Shown: positions 48,174 to 57,011, numbered from the stretch's first letter. The stretch is 64,000 nucleotides of DNA from Legionella saoudiensis (GCF_001465875.1 NZ_LN901323.1:560501-624500), one strand, 5' to 3'. Translations and numbers: made by a program. Notes: generated from the sequence alone by a model not told the origin.

Positions 48174-49289
48174 TTACTCAAAAAAATTCTCAACCGTCTT
48201 GGCATTGTTAATTGTATCTTGAAAACCCAACTCCAGCAGTTCCCGCGTAAATTCTCGCTCAAACAATAAGAAGCTTAAGAGATCCCCCGAATGATTTTTA
48301 GCGCCTAAAATATTAAGCAAATAACGCAGTAGTACCGGTAATGAAGTAAAATGGGCTTGCGCAATAGAGGCAACATCAGTACTCGGACGTAAATGTACCG
48401 TATTGATTGGTCTCCAGGGAGAATAACGTTTTCGCCACATGGATAAGAGCATGGAGATCTCGTTCATGCGATTAACCATTTCAATATCGCGGTCCAGGTT
48501 GTCCAGGAATAGGCCATTTAACATGCTGCCAAGGATATGCGCAAAAGGAATGTCGCTGTGATTAGGCATCTCATTGGTATCAGCAAATGTTGGTAAGGCA
48601 CGAGTGCCTAAAATCATAATTTTGTCTACTTCAAAGCGAATCGCTCCACGTAAGGGAGATACCAAGCCAATACTGCCATCACCATAATGAAAACCATCCA
48701 GGGAAACAGTTGGAAAGAATAAAGGTAAGGCGCTGGAGGCTAAAATATGCTCAGCTTTAATTTCTGTCCGTTGACTGCTGTGTCGGGGATAATGCCAATC
48801 GGTAAAGTCGGGGCTATTATGCGCATAAAAAGAAATGGTTTGGTTGGTTTGGTAACAATTACTAATGATTTCCAAGGTATTAAGATGCCCCTCGCTAATG
48901 TTTTTAGCAATGCGAGAAAAATCCAAAGTTTCTTCAATAAGCTCCTTTAAGGGGGTGGTATCCAGTAAATGTCCCGTTTCACGCTGCTTTATAATTAAAG
49001 TGCTCACATTGCGCATTACGGATTTACTCAACTCATAATTGCTGGCTTTATAGATTTGTTGGCAATGAATTTCACTCCAAATCATTTCTAGTTTATCCAG
49101 GGCTCTAGGAAAGTCATCAGCATTTTCTGCAAGAATAACCGCATTAATGCTGCCCACGCTAACACCACTGACTAGGCTAAATGGCAAATTTTTAACTTGT
49201 AAAATATGGCCTATAGCTTTAAGAACACCTGCCTGATATGCTCCGCGAGCACCACCACCTGCTAGATAAAGGGCTTTTTTAGCCGTCAT
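48174..49289 (-). CDS. Patatin-like phospholipase
   Basis: The 371-residue protein is a patatin-family acyl hydrolase. The oxyanion-hole loop GGGARGAYQAG is at residues 11-21, the nucleophile Ser44 lies in SGVSVGSIN (GxSxG), and a catalytic Asp in YGDGSIG near 210 completes the Ser-Asp dyad. It should release fatty acids from phospholipids. There is no signal peptide. Legionella carries many patatin-like proteins, some of them type IV effectors; this one lacks the extra C-terminal domain of VipD, so a housekeeping lipase is equally likely. No clear Shine-Dalgarno precedes the ATG. It is a single-gene unit convergent with aroE. Confidence 0.88.
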   Translation of the reverse strand: MTAKKALYLAGGGARGAYQAGVLKAIGHILQVKNLPFSLVSGVSVGSINAVILAENADDFPRALDKLEMIWSEIHCQQIYKASNYELSKSVMRNVSTLIIKQRETGHLLDTTPLKELIEETLDFSRIAKNISEGHLNTLEIISNCYQTNQTISFYAHNSPDFTDWHYPRHSSQRTEIKAEHILASSALPLFFPTVSLDGFHYGDGSIGLVSPLRGAIRFEVDKIMILGTRALPTFADTNEMPNHSDIPFAHILGSMLNGLFLDNLDRDIEMVNRMNEISMLLSMWRKRYSPWRPINTVHLRPSTDVASIAQAHFTSLPVLLRYLLNILGAKNHSGDLLSFLLFEREFTRELLELGFQDTINNAKTVENFFE

Positions 49290-49421
49290 ATTATTTTTAC
49301 TACTGTTAATGATTTCTAAGAGAAATATAGTTGAGATTGCAGCGGATTAGCAAGCATCATCAGATTTTCTTAAGTTTTTATTGCTATATTAGAAATGAAG
49401 ATAGCTATTTTTAGGTGAACC

Positions 49422-50813
49422 ATGGAACCTGAGAAGGTGAGTGATGCTGTTAGTTCAGCAGAACAGGCAAACGACTTGTTAATACAAATGCAAGCACCTG
49501 TACTTTATGATATAAAAAAACCAACAGTATTTGTGCCTCTTTTGAAAAGAATACCTTTTCTCTCGCAATTTGTTAAAAATGCCAGTGAAATAGGCGAGCA
49601 GGCAATGCATGTAGGACGTTCGTTCACCGAAATACCTAGTATAAAAGCTCCTAGTGAGTTGGGGCATGGATTTCACTGGGGGGCGGCGGGATTAGCTGCG
49701 CTGGATTTTCTTCTGATCCCCATGATTTATTTATCCTCCTATATTTATGGTGAGAAAGTTCCCTTTACCTTAAATAATAATGCGCGTTGGATGTATTCAG
49801 GCGTATTACTCGGCCTTACCCTTACCGCCCTTTTGGTGCCCGCAGCCGCATCCCCAATAGGCCTTATCCTTGGGGGGGCAAGCTTAGGCTTAAGTACTTT
49901 TTTATTGGGAAAAGCCATTTACGAACGATATCACTTAGGGAAAGAAAGAAAAGCGTTGGTTCACGAAATCGCTCATGCCGAAGAGGAAATGTCTCAGTTG
50001 CAAGAACAGGCGAAAATACTGCAGGAATCTCTAGCTCGGGCAACAACTCCAGCACAACAGCAGGCGATTTGTGCACAGGTTGATTTATTGAAAAAGCAAT
50101 ACGATGAGCAGAAAGATAAAATCATTGCATTAAAAGAGCGAGAAGCAGTAGTTAATGAAAAAGTTAAAAAATTAGGATTCATCCATATTTTAGATAAAGG
50201 ACTGGGAGTTGGTTTTGCATCCATTGCGATGGTGGGTTTGGTGGTGTCTTTATTTTTCCCAGCAGTTGGCTTCCCCATATTAGCCGGAGTCGGAATTGCG
50301 AGTACTGCTTATCTTGCCGCACGCATTTTTGGTCCTCTGCTTCGTGATGCGGGGGGATGGATAATGGATAAAATACGCAACGTCTTTGGCCAGAGTGAAG
50401 TGGAAAAAACAGAAACGAATAGTTTAGAAAATACTCTTACGCATACGGATGCTGATAGAAAGCAGGTCACAAATGAAGCACAAGAGCACGAAAGTTTAGA
50501 GCATACAGAAACGCATCATGCTGAATTAAATTCAACTGGTGCGATGTTGGAGCATTTTTTAGGGACCAAAGAAGCAGTTATTGCTAGCCTGAGCCATGAG
50601 CAGACAACATCGTTGACGAATGATTTACTTGATGCTGATGAGGATTTACAGATCGATCGTGACTCCCACGTTAAGGAGCTTGCAAATGAGGCAGAGGATA
50701 CCGAACGCGAAGGAGAATCTAAGCGCGAAGAGGGCTCTAATCATGAGGACGATTCGGAATCAGAGAGTGAATCCAATAGTGAAGAGGAAGAAAACCGCCT
50801 TACCTCTTTTTAG
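49422..50813 (+). CDS. Unknown membrane/coiled-coil protein with very acidic C-terminus (effector-like)
   Basis: I do not recognise this 463-residue protein. It has a soluble N-terminus, a first hydrophobic segment (about 86-106) and a membrane hairpin (about 125-163). A long coiled coil follows (165-250, EEEMSQLQEQAKILQESLAR), then another hydrophobic pair (258-300). The final 150 residues are hydrophilic and end in an extreme Glu/Ser tract (430-458, for example DDSESESESNSEEEENR) before LTSF. Glu-rich C-termini occur in many Dot/Icm substrates, so a translocated effector is a reasonable hypothesis. AGGTGAACC precedes the ATG. A peptide transporter gene follows 157 bases downstream. Confidence 0.75.
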   Translation: MEPEKVSDAVSSAEQANDLLIQMQAPVLYDIKKPTVFVPLLKRIPFLSQFVKNASEIGEQAMHVGRSFTEIPSIKAPSELGHGFHWGAAGLAALDFLLIPMIYLSSYIYGEKVPFTLNNNARWMYSGVLLGLTLTALLVPAAASPIGLILGGASLGLSTFLLGKAIYERYHLGKERKALVHEIAHAEEEMSQLQEQAKILQESLARATTPAQQQAICAQVDLLKKQYDEQKDKIIALKEREAVVNEKVKKLGFIHILDKGLGVGFASIAMVGLVVSLFFPAVGFPILAGVGIASTAYLAARIFGPLLRDAGGWIMDKIRNVFGQSEVEKTETNSLENTLTHTDADRKQVTNEAQEHESLEHTETHHAELNSTGAMLEHFLGTKEAVIASLSHEQTTSLTNDLLDADEDLQIDRDSHVKELANEAEDTEREGESKREEGSNHEDDSESESESNSEEEENRLTSF

Positions 50814-50970
50814 ATGTGATTTGTTAGCTATTTTCCCTCTAGGCGGATAGGAATGCAGCCGATTTATTAGCGTTAGTGGTTTACTCCCCCAGTGTTCTTG
50901 CCAAGGCTATATTGCAAAAAGCAAAAAATTATTTTAAGTTAAAATATTATCTTCTAGGGAAGGAAGACTC

Positions 50971-52458
50971 ATGCTGAACCTACTTCGTGAACAGCCACGT
51001 GCATTTCACATGATTTTTTTGTTAGAGCTATGGGAGCGGTTTGGGTTTTATACAGTACAGGGGATTTTAACGCTGTATTTCATCCGTCATTTAGGTTATA
51101 GCGATATTGAGTCCTATTATACGTTTGGTGCTTTTTCCGCGCTAGTCTACGGGATGGTAGTGATTGGCGGCTATTTAGGCGACTCCCTCTTAGGGACTAA
51201 ACGAACCATTGTATTGGGTTTAGGGGTTTTATCGGCTGGGTATTTTGCTTTAGCGATTACTGATAAAGAGCATGTGTTTCTTGCTTTAGGATTAGTTTGC
51301 GTGGGTAATGGCTTATTCAAGGCAAATCCTTCTAATTTATTGGCTAAGTGTTATAAGCCCTACGATTCGCGTTTACATGGTGGGTTTACCTTATATTACA
51401 TGGCCATTAATCTGGGTAGTATGATTGCTTTAGTAATTGGGCCAGTGATTGCTAGTCGCTATGGTTATTCTTATGCTTATCTAATGAGTGCGCTAGGATT
51501 GTTGTTGGGTTTAGGTAATTATTGGTTGCAGCGCAAGCATGTTGCCCATATTAATACTCTGGCTGACCAACGTAAGATATCTTCTGTGCAGTGGTTGGTG
51601 ATTCTCATTAGTATTTATCTGCTTAGTGAGCTTTCAGCATATTTGTTGCAACATGTTGCTTTAGCAAAAAATTTATTTTGGCTCCTCACCTGTCTGGTTA
51701 TGTTGTATTATGGGTATATAGCCTGCAAAGAAAGCAAAGCGGCTATGCTGCGAATGTTTGTGGCCTTGGCTTTGATGATGGAAGCGCTTATTTTCTTTGT
51801 TTTATATCAGCAAATGCCTACCTCACTTAATCTATTTGCCGTGAACAATGTAATTCCTGACTTTTTGGGAATTACCATTGATGCCCAAAGTTTCCAAGCT
51901 TTAAATCCAATTTGGATCATCGTGATGAGCCCGGTATTGGCTTCTTGTTATTCTCGATTAAATCAAAAAGGGATTCCCTTTTTAACCCCTTATAAATTTG
52001 CCCTTGGCATGACTATGTGTGCTTTCAGCTTTTTAGTATTGTATTTTGCACGCTATTTTTATACTGAGAATGGCATGGTATCTTCATGGTGGCTTATTAT
52101 CAGCTATTTATTTCAAAGTGTTGGCGAGCTCTTGGTTTCTGCATTAGGAGTGGCGATGGTGGCTGAGTTAGTACCAGTGAACATGACAGGTTTTGTCATG
52201 GGCATTTGGTTTTTAACTACGTCTATTTCTGGTTTTATCGGAGCAAGTGTTGCATCCTATACCGCTTTGCCAGAGCATATTAAGCCTGGGGTGCAATCAC
52301 TTATGATCTATACCAATGTTTTTGCCTGCATTGGCTTGATTACCTTAGCAATAGCCTTTTTAATGTGGCTAATCTCACCTTATTTAAGCCGGTATATTCT
52401 ATTAAAAAAAGAAGTGGCTAATGCAGAAATAGAGCATGCGGAATATTCAGTCATCTAA
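50971..52458 (+). CDS. POT/PTR2-family proton-dependent di/tripeptide transporter
   Basis: This 495-residue permease has 12-14 membrane spans and shows the POT signatures. The proton-coupling ELWERFGFY (ExxERFxYY type) is near residues 20-28, GGYLGDSLLGTKRTIVLG follows TM2, and FTLYYMAINLGSM (PTR2 signature) lies near 137-149. It imports small peptides with protons across the inner membrane. AGGGAAGGAAG before the ATG is a strong ribosome binding site. It is one of the Dtp-like family; the subgroup cannot be assigned. It suits a bacterium that lives on amino acids. Confidence 0.93.
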   Translation: MLNLLREQPRAFHMIFLLELWERFGFYTVQGILTLYFIRHLGYSDIESYYTFGAFSALVYGMVVIGGYLGDSLLGTKRTIVLGLGVLSAGYFALAITDKEHVFLALGLVCVGNGLFKANPSNLLAKCYKPYDSRLHGGFTLYYMAINLGSMIALVIGPVIASRYGYSYAYLMSALGLLLGLGNYWLQRKHVAHINTLADQRKISSVQWLVILISIYLLSELSAYLLQHVALAKNLFWLLTCLVMLYYGYIACKESKAAMLRMFVALALMMEALIFFVLYQQMPTSLNLFAVNNVIPDFLGITIDAQSFQALNPIWIIVMSPVLASCYSRLNQKGIPFLTPYKFALGMTMCAFSFLVLYFARYFYTENGMVSSWWLIISYLFQSVGELLVSALGVAMVAELVPVNMTGFVMGIWFLTTSISGFIGASVASYTALPEHIKPGVQSLMIYTNVFACIGLITLAIAFLMWLISPYLSRYILLKKEVANAEIEHAEYSVI

Positions 52459-52462
52459 TAAA

Positions 52463-52501
52463 AATGGTACTGGATGCGATATTTTGCACTCCAGTACCAT
52501 T
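52463..52501 (-). terminator. Terminator of the Gly/Trp-rich lipoprotein gene
   Basis: A 12-bp perfect stem (52463-52474 with 52490-52501, AATGGTACTGGA and complement) is followed on the minus strand by TTTTATTAG. It lies between convergent stops and may also stop the transporter transcript. Confidence 0.8.
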
Positions 52502-52519
52502 CTCCTAGTTTAAAATAGC

Positions 52520-52819
52520 TTAGCGATGTCGGAAACCGCCACCGTGCCAACCGCCGCCACGATGCCAACCACCATGATAACCCCAGCCACCATGATGTCC
52601 CCATCCGCCTCTCCAGGCACTATTTCTGTACCATGCGTTACGATAGCCACCCCAGCCACCGCCCCATCCACCGCGATAATAAGTAGTATTCCAGCCAGGG
52701 TAATAACCGGTATAGCCTGAATAATAATAATTATTGGGAGTGGTGGTTGTGGTTACATAACAGCCACTTAAGAATAGAGTGGGTACAAACACTAATATTG
52801 CGATAATTGTTTTCCTCAT
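52520..52819 (-). CDS. Small lipoprotein with Gly/Trp/Tyr/His-rich repeats
   Basis: The 99-residue precursor has a lipoprotein signal peptide (IIAILVFVPTLFLSGC), with the lipobox LSGC placing the lipidated Cys at 20. After a Thr/Asn-rich spacer (YVTTTTTPNNYYY) the rest is low-complexity sequence rich in Gly, Trp, Tyr and His (GGWGHHGGWGYHGGWHRGGG). It should be anchored in the inner or outer membrane. The repeats recall structural or metal-binding surface proteins, but no function is known to me. AAGGACGGCGAAC before the ATG is the ribosome binding site. It has a strong terminator and is monocistronic. Confidence 0.82.
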   Translation of the reverse strand: MRKTIIAILVFVPTLFLSGCYVTTTTTPNNYYYSGYTGYYPGWNTTYYRGGWGGGWGGYRNAWYRNSAWRGGWGHHGGWGYHGGWHRGGGWHGGGFRHR

Positions 52820-52920
52820 GTTCGCCGTCCTTGATCAATGTTCGTCTTTTAATTATATGACATGATTTTTATTTGGGCAAAGAGATGGAAAAATATAGTG
52901 GTTTGCGAAAATAATTACCT

Positions 52921-52948
52921 AGCCGTATTCGCGGTGCGTAATACGGCT
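52921..52948. repeat. AGCCGTATT/AATACGGCT palindrome, copy 3 of the GTATTA family
   Basis: A perfect 9-bp stem with a 10-base GC-rich loop just beyond the stop of the small secreted protein gene. It could also end that transcript, although no T run is present. Confidence 0.6.
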
Positions 52949-52955
52949 ATAGAGA

Positions 52956-53450
52956 CTAATCTAACGCGCGTGAGCCTTCGCCTGAAACCTGCACATTGCC
53001 AAAGGTTCCTCCAGACATACTTTGAATTTTGACCGCAGACGAGCCTTTAACCATGGCAATTACAACGTCTAAGTTTTGATCTTGTGGAGTGAAGTTTGCT
53101 TGGTGACGAACGCAATTAAGAGAAATCATTGATGAACAGTCGCTATTGGTGTAAGTGCAATTATAACTTGCTGGACCTGATGGCAGTGCAGTAGATAGAT
53201 CACTGCTAACGATATTTACGGTTGCATTGGCGGTTACATTACCTTTGCCGTCAGATGTAAAAACACCCACTTCAGTGACTTTTCCTGCACCAAGGGAGCT
53301 ATTAAATTCACCATTTACCAAGTATGAAAAACTACCTTTAAACCGTGGACCTTGATGCTTTTTTAATCTACATTGAGTGTTATCTGCAAAAGAGTTCAGT
53401 GAAACGACAGTCAATGAGGTTACCAGTAAACAAAAGAGAGTCTTTTTCAT
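52956..53450 (-). CDS. Small exported protein of unknown function, 164 aa
   Basis: The 164-residue protein has a signal peptide (KKTLFCLLVTSLTVVSLNSFA, cleavage after about 22). The mature part is Ser/Thr/Asn-rich and beta-type (FKGSFSYLVNGEFNSSLGAGK, VTEVGVFTSDGKGNVTANAT) with four cysteines that could make two disulfides. No family is recognised. A longer frame to 53531 exists, but AAGGAAAATGTA before the ATG at 53450 plus the signal peptide fix the start. Proteins of this kind are usually secreted or periplasmic. It is a single-gene unit. Confidence 0.75.
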   Translation of the reverse strand: MKKTLFCLLVTSLTVVSLNSFADNTQCRLKKHQGPRFKGSFSYLVNGEFNSSLGAGKVTEVGVFTSDGKGNVTANATVNIVSSDLSTALPSGPASYNCTYTNSDCSSMISLNCVRHQANFTPQDQNLDVVIAMVKGSSAVKIQSMSGGTFGNVQVSGEGSRALD

Positions 53451-53833
53451 TACATTTTCCTTAATAAGCCGCAATTTGATATAAACGCATATCTCATTGA
53501 CGGAATGATAATAGAACAGTTTCTTAAGCACTTTATATTTTTTAACTGATAAGGTATCTCCTGATACTCAAACCAGCAGCGAAACTATCGTAAAACTCTG
53601 CTGCTAAATTTAAGTCAAATTATTCTACGATATTGAGCTAAGGACTACTATAAAGAAATAACCTTAATGAAAAGCTATGGTAACTGATTGTCTGGCTATG
53701 GTTTCCGATAGGATAAAGTAGCAGAAATATGAACAAGGAGGTAAAAACCCACATAAAAAATGTACAAACTATGTACAATTTAGTTTTTATTAGTGTATAA
53801 TTGCCTCGTTAACAAGTTAGTGGGGATTAACCA
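53451..53833. other. Intergenic region between divergent genes, 383 bp
   Basis: This AT-rich stretch holds the upstream regions of two divergent genes. I see no gene-sized frame with a ribosome binding site. The only notable elements are the TGTACA direct repeats and -10 box near its right end, described separately. Confidence 0.5.
53761..53801 (+). promoter_or_regulatory. Candidate promoter with paired TGTACA motifs
   Basis: TGTACA occurs at 53761-53766 and again at 53772-53777, 11 bases apart (one helical turn). A consensus TATAAT lies at 53796-53801, 18 bases after the second motif, which could serve as a -35. The pair may be a regulator site for the gene starting at 53834. Confidence 0.45.
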
Positions 53834-55039
53834 TTGGTTGATATATATGTAGATCTCAGTTCGCATTCTCAGGAATTACTCGGTAAATTCCAGATTGCTT
53901 GCGGCTTGGGACAACAGGAACCAATACCTAGTTCTCTTGAACTGACTGCCTTTTTATCATGGTTTCATGACCAGCCGACTGCGATGCTTTCGCCAACTCA
54001 CTCGCAGCAAGAAATGGAATTTCTTCTCCTTTCTTTGCGTACCGAACTTTTACATGATTTATGTTTGGCGATGAATGGTGATTTGAACATTGCTAATAAA
54101 GCTAAAAATAATTTATCCTGGCCTAACACAGTAAAGCTCGGACTACTTACGACGGCAGGTATTTTAGTTGCGGCGTGCGAGGGCTTCGATTGCGTGGTCA
54201 CCATAATGAGCATTTTTGCCCTGCCCTCTGCGCTTATCCTTGCAAGTGGCTTTATTTTTTCTACCTTATCAATTATTGCTTTTTGTGGTTTAGAACTAGC
54301 TAAGTTATCGGAAAGTTTGGACATTAAACTTACTGAGGCTTACAAGCTGCTGGATGTCTATTTACAGCAATATGATGAAATAAAAAATATACGGAAAAAA
54401 ATAGCAAAGTACTCTTTTCTCAGGCTTCCAGAAGATGAGTTGCACCAGTTAGAGCAGATTATTACCTTATTGGAACAACGTTTTACCCAGCTTAGAACTG
54501 CAGGCAATCAATTCGAAGAGGTTCTTCATTGCGGCCAGATGCATTCTGCCAAAGTAGCGCTATCAACAATCTCTGCGGCACTACTTTTTGGTGGTAGTTT
54601 CTGCGCTGCGCAAACAGCTTCTTTGTGTCTTTTCGGCTTGATTATGACTACGGTTACTCCTGCATCCTTGCCCGTATTACTGTGTAGTACTTTGGTCGGC
54701 TTGGCAGCTTTGAGCTTATACTGGTATGTTGAATTTCCGGGTTTACAATCGGTGGTTGGTAGTTGGTTGGGGCTTGATGAGGCAAAAATTACTGCATTAT
54801 GTGACTATGATTCTTTAAAAAGAGAACAAGAAAAACTAGGAAATTTAAAAGAGCACATCCATGAGGCAGCTGATGCAAAACAGCAATTGGCGATGCTAAA
54901 GCAGAATACAGAAACCGAAGAACAGGTTAAAGCCAGTACTAATCGTTACTCCTTCATAAAAAATAGACAGCCGATAGAACGTGATACAGTTCGCCCATCA
55001 ATGGGAGCAATCGGTCAAACAACCGCATTTTCGTTGTAG
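53834..55039 (+). CDS. Unknown membrane protein with two hydrophobic hairpins and coiled coils (effector-like)
   Basis: I do not recognise this 401-residue protein. It has a soluble N-terminal 95 residues, a hydrophobic pair (about 101-118 and 120-152), a coiled-coil stretch (155-230, LEQIITLLEQRFTQLRTAGN) and a second hydrophobic pair (238-296). A charged helix follows (325-370), and the short basic tail ends TTAFSL. The start is TTG at 53834 with GGGG at good spacing; no ATG fits. The layout is like the protein encoded at 49422, though without visible sequence identity. Translocated effector or cell-envelope protein are both possible. It is convergent with hda. Confidence 0.7.
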   Translation: MVDIYVDLSSHSQELLGKFQIACGLGQQEPIPSSLELTAFLSWFHDQPTAMLSPTHSQQEMEFLLLSLRTELLHDLCLAMNGDLNIANKAKNNLSWPNTVKLGLLTTAGILVAACEGFDCVVTIMSIFALPSALILASGFIFSTLSIIAFCGLELAKLSESLDIKLTEAYKLLDVYLQQYDEIKNIRKKIAKYSFLRLPEDELHQLEQIITLLEQRFTQLRTAGNQFEEVLHCGQMHSAKVALSTISAALLFGGSFCAAQTASLCLFGLIMTTVTPASLPVLLCSTLVGLAALSLYWYVEFPGLQSVVGSWLGLDEAKITALCDYDSLKREQEKLGNLKEHIHEAADAKQQLAMLKQNTETEEQVKASTNRYSFIKNRQPIERDTVRPSMGAIGQTTAFSL

Positions 55040-55065
55040 GTTGATTCGTGACCCAACATTGAGCT

Positions 55066-55758
55066 CTAAATACCTAAAATATTTTTAACAAAAGGAATGG
55101 TCACTTTGCGTTGTGCCGCCAGAGAGGCATCATCCAGGCGATTAAGTAATTGATGCAGGTCATGCATATTACGTGAACAGCGGCTAATGAGGAATTGCGC
55201 CACACTTTCTGGTAAATCAAAGCCGCGTCGGGTTGCATGCAATTTTAAAGTGTTAATTTTATCTTCATCACTCAGCTCCATTAGCTGAATCACTAAGCCC
55301 CAACTTAATCGAGAACGTAAATCAGGTAATTTAATCGGCAATGTAGTTGGAGATTGATTTCCTGAAATAATTAAAAGGCTTTTTTCCATGTCTTTGATTC
55401 TATTGTATAAATGGAAAAGCGCTTCTTCCCAGGCAGAGTCTTGAGCAATGGCATCAATATCATCAATACAGATGAGGGCTTGCTCTTCTAAACCTTCAAT
55501 TGCTTGCGGCCCCCATTCTTTAAGCAAATTTAAGGGAAGATAAATTGCTGATTCAGTCAAATTAACGGCTTGGCAAGAGGCTTGTAATAAATGCGATTTT
55601 CCGCTGCCCTTGCAGCCCCACAGATACAACAAACGTTCCTCTTTAAGTGTTAACATGCGCTGTAGTTGTTGCTGCAACAGCTTATTCTCACCCCAGTTAA
55701 AATCAGATAGGGTAGCTTCATCATTTAATTTAATCGCTAAGGCCAACTGCTTATTCAT
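55066..55758 (-). CDS. hda: DnaA-homologous regulatory ATPase Hda
   Basis: The 230-residue protein is homologous to the AAA+ part of DnaA without its DNA-binding domain IV, as in Hda. An N-terminal QLALAIKL resembles the beta-clamp-binding motif. Walker A GCKGSGKS lies at about 48-55, Walker B ALICIDDIDAI near 95, and sensor-type SRLSWGLV and the C-terminal RCSRNMHDLHQLLNRLD follow. With the sliding clamp it stimulates DnaA-ATP hydrolysis and limits re-initiation. Its start overlaps the stop of the upstream pgsA-like gene (ATGA), so translation is coupled. Confidence 0.92.
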   Translation of the reverse strand: MNKQLALAIKLNDEATLSDFNWGENKLLQQQLQRMLTLKEERLLYLWGCKGSGKSHLLQASCQAVNLTESAIYLPLNLLKEWGPQAIEGLEEQALICIDDIDAIAQDSAWEEALFHLYNRIKDMEKSLLIISGNQSPTTLPIKLPDLRSRLSWGLVIQLMELSDEDKINTLKLHATRRGFDLPESVAQFLISRCSRNMHDLHQLLNRLDDASLAAQRKVTIPFVKNILGI

Positions 55759-56315
55759 TGAGACAATTCTTTTTTAGGCCAGGCTTTTCTGCTCCAGGTC
55801 CAAATATAGTCAACATAAGTTGTGGCTGTAGTGAACGTGGTTAAGCCAATAAGAATATTTAAAATATAATTAGGGAATTGAAAATAAGCCAACTCAAATA
55901 AACATGAGGTAACTAGCGTTAATTGGAGTGCCGTATTAATTTTACTTAATAGGGTAGGTTTAAAGTCCAGTTTACGGCGAATAAAGTGGTACCAGGCTAG
56001 AACACCCATAGAAATAGTTAAGTCCCGGAGAAAAACTAATAAAACCAACCACCAGGGAAGCACATTCAGTACCGCTAAAGCAATAAAGCTTGAAGCAATA
56101 AGTAATTTATCCGCTAAGGGGTCGACAAAGGAACCAAAAAAACTTTGCCAATTAAAACGCCGAGCCAAAAATCCATCTAACCCATCTGTTAGTCCGGCAA
56201 GAATAAACGTGTAAAAGGAATGAACGTATTCATGACGATACAAAAACATGAGAAAAGGAATGATCAGTCCTAATCGAAATAAGGTTAATGCGTTAGGTAA
56301 GTGTTTTAGTATCAT
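55755..56315 (-). CDS. pgsA: CDP-alcohol phosphatidyltransferase, probably phosphatidylglycerophosphate synthase
   Basis: The 186-residue integral membrane enzyme carries the full CDP-alcohol phosphotransferase motif around residues 44-69: DGLDGFLARRFNWQSFFG followed by SFVDPLADK (D-G-x2-A-R-x8-G-x3-D-x3-D). PgsA joins CDP-diacylglycerol with glycerol-3-phosphate. Five or six spans follow the usual family topology, with N-terminus LPNALTLFRLGLIIPF. Other members (CLS-like or PssA) share the motif; length and N-terminus favour PgsA. It is first in a two-gene unit with hda. Confidence 0.85.
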   Translation of the reverse strand: MILKHLPNALTLFRLGLIIPFLMFLYRHEYVHSFYTFILAGLTDGLDGFLARRFNWQSFFGSFVDPLADKLLIASSFIALAVLNVLPWWLVLLVFLRDLTISMGVLAWYHFIRRKLDFKPTLLSKINTALQLTLVTSCLFELAYFQFPNYILNILIGLTTFTTATTYVDYIWTWSRKAWPKKELSQ

Positions 56316-56741
56316 AGGCCAGACAATAAATTAGTACCCTTTATTTTAGGGCTGTTTACAGACCCCAGATTTTTGCCAAGAAAATACATTGCATCAAATG
56401 ATACACCCGAACAATCCGCGGCTGCAAGTTGACGGAATGAATGAACGTCATATTCTATGCTATCATTGGCAATAAATAAACAGCTTGCTTGTTTTAAGGA
56501 AAGCTAAAGCTCAATATTTAAATTATATACTCTGCCTGAGGAACAAACTAAATAATTAGAAGAAGAAAGTTATTCGTCTGTTTAAAAAGAAAAATACAGG
56601 TAAACATTGAGTTAAAGAATGCGCGGCTAAGCTGCTTGAAGTGGCAATGGGCCACTGGCAAATCCGGTATAAATGATGATGCATCTTTGTTATGAGCAAG
56701 CCCATAGCTAGAAGCTATGGGGATATCTGTAGGTAAAGCGA
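56316..56741. other. Intergenic region, 426 bp, with promoter-like boxes and two hairpins
   Basis: No protein frame with a ribosome binding site is apparent. On the plus strand TTGACG (56429-56434) and TATTCT (56451-56456) have a 16-base spacer. Further right are stem-loops AGTGGC/GCCACT (56640-56656) and CCCATAGCT/AGCTATGGG (56701-56721). An untranslated RNA is possible but not shown. Confidence 0.4.
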
Positions 56742-57011
56742 TTACTTATCTTCATTCTTACGATAAATAATCGCGGTATTTCCGATTAATTGCACCAGCT
56801 CAGCGCTTAACTGTTGGCATAATTCATTTGCCATAAGTATGCGGTCTTCACGTTCTGCGCCATTAATCTTAACTTTAATTAACTCATGGGCAAGCAAAGC
56901 AACATCAGTTTCTGCGGTTACCGCTTCAGTTAAACCTTTGGCACCAATAAGAACTACAGGCTTTAAATGATGGGCTTGGGCTTTAAGTGAGCGTCTAAAT
57001 GAGGTGTCCAC
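56742..57011 (-). CDS. yhbY: CRS1/YhbY-domain RNA-binding protein
   Basis: The 89-residue protein is a single CRS1/YhbY (CRM) domain. It has RSLKAQAHHLKPVVLIGAKG with the conserved GxxG-type loop, and HELIKVKIN. YhbY binds pre-50S ribosomal particles. It starts at GTG (57011) with AAGGA upstream. It is divergent from rlmE, an arrangement conserved with E. coli yhbY-rlmE-ftsH. Confidence 0.9.
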   Translation of the reverse strand: MDTSFRRSLKAQAHHLKPVVLIGAKGLTEAVTAETDVALLAHELIKVKINGAEREDRILMANELCQQLSAELVQLIGNTAIIYRKNEDK

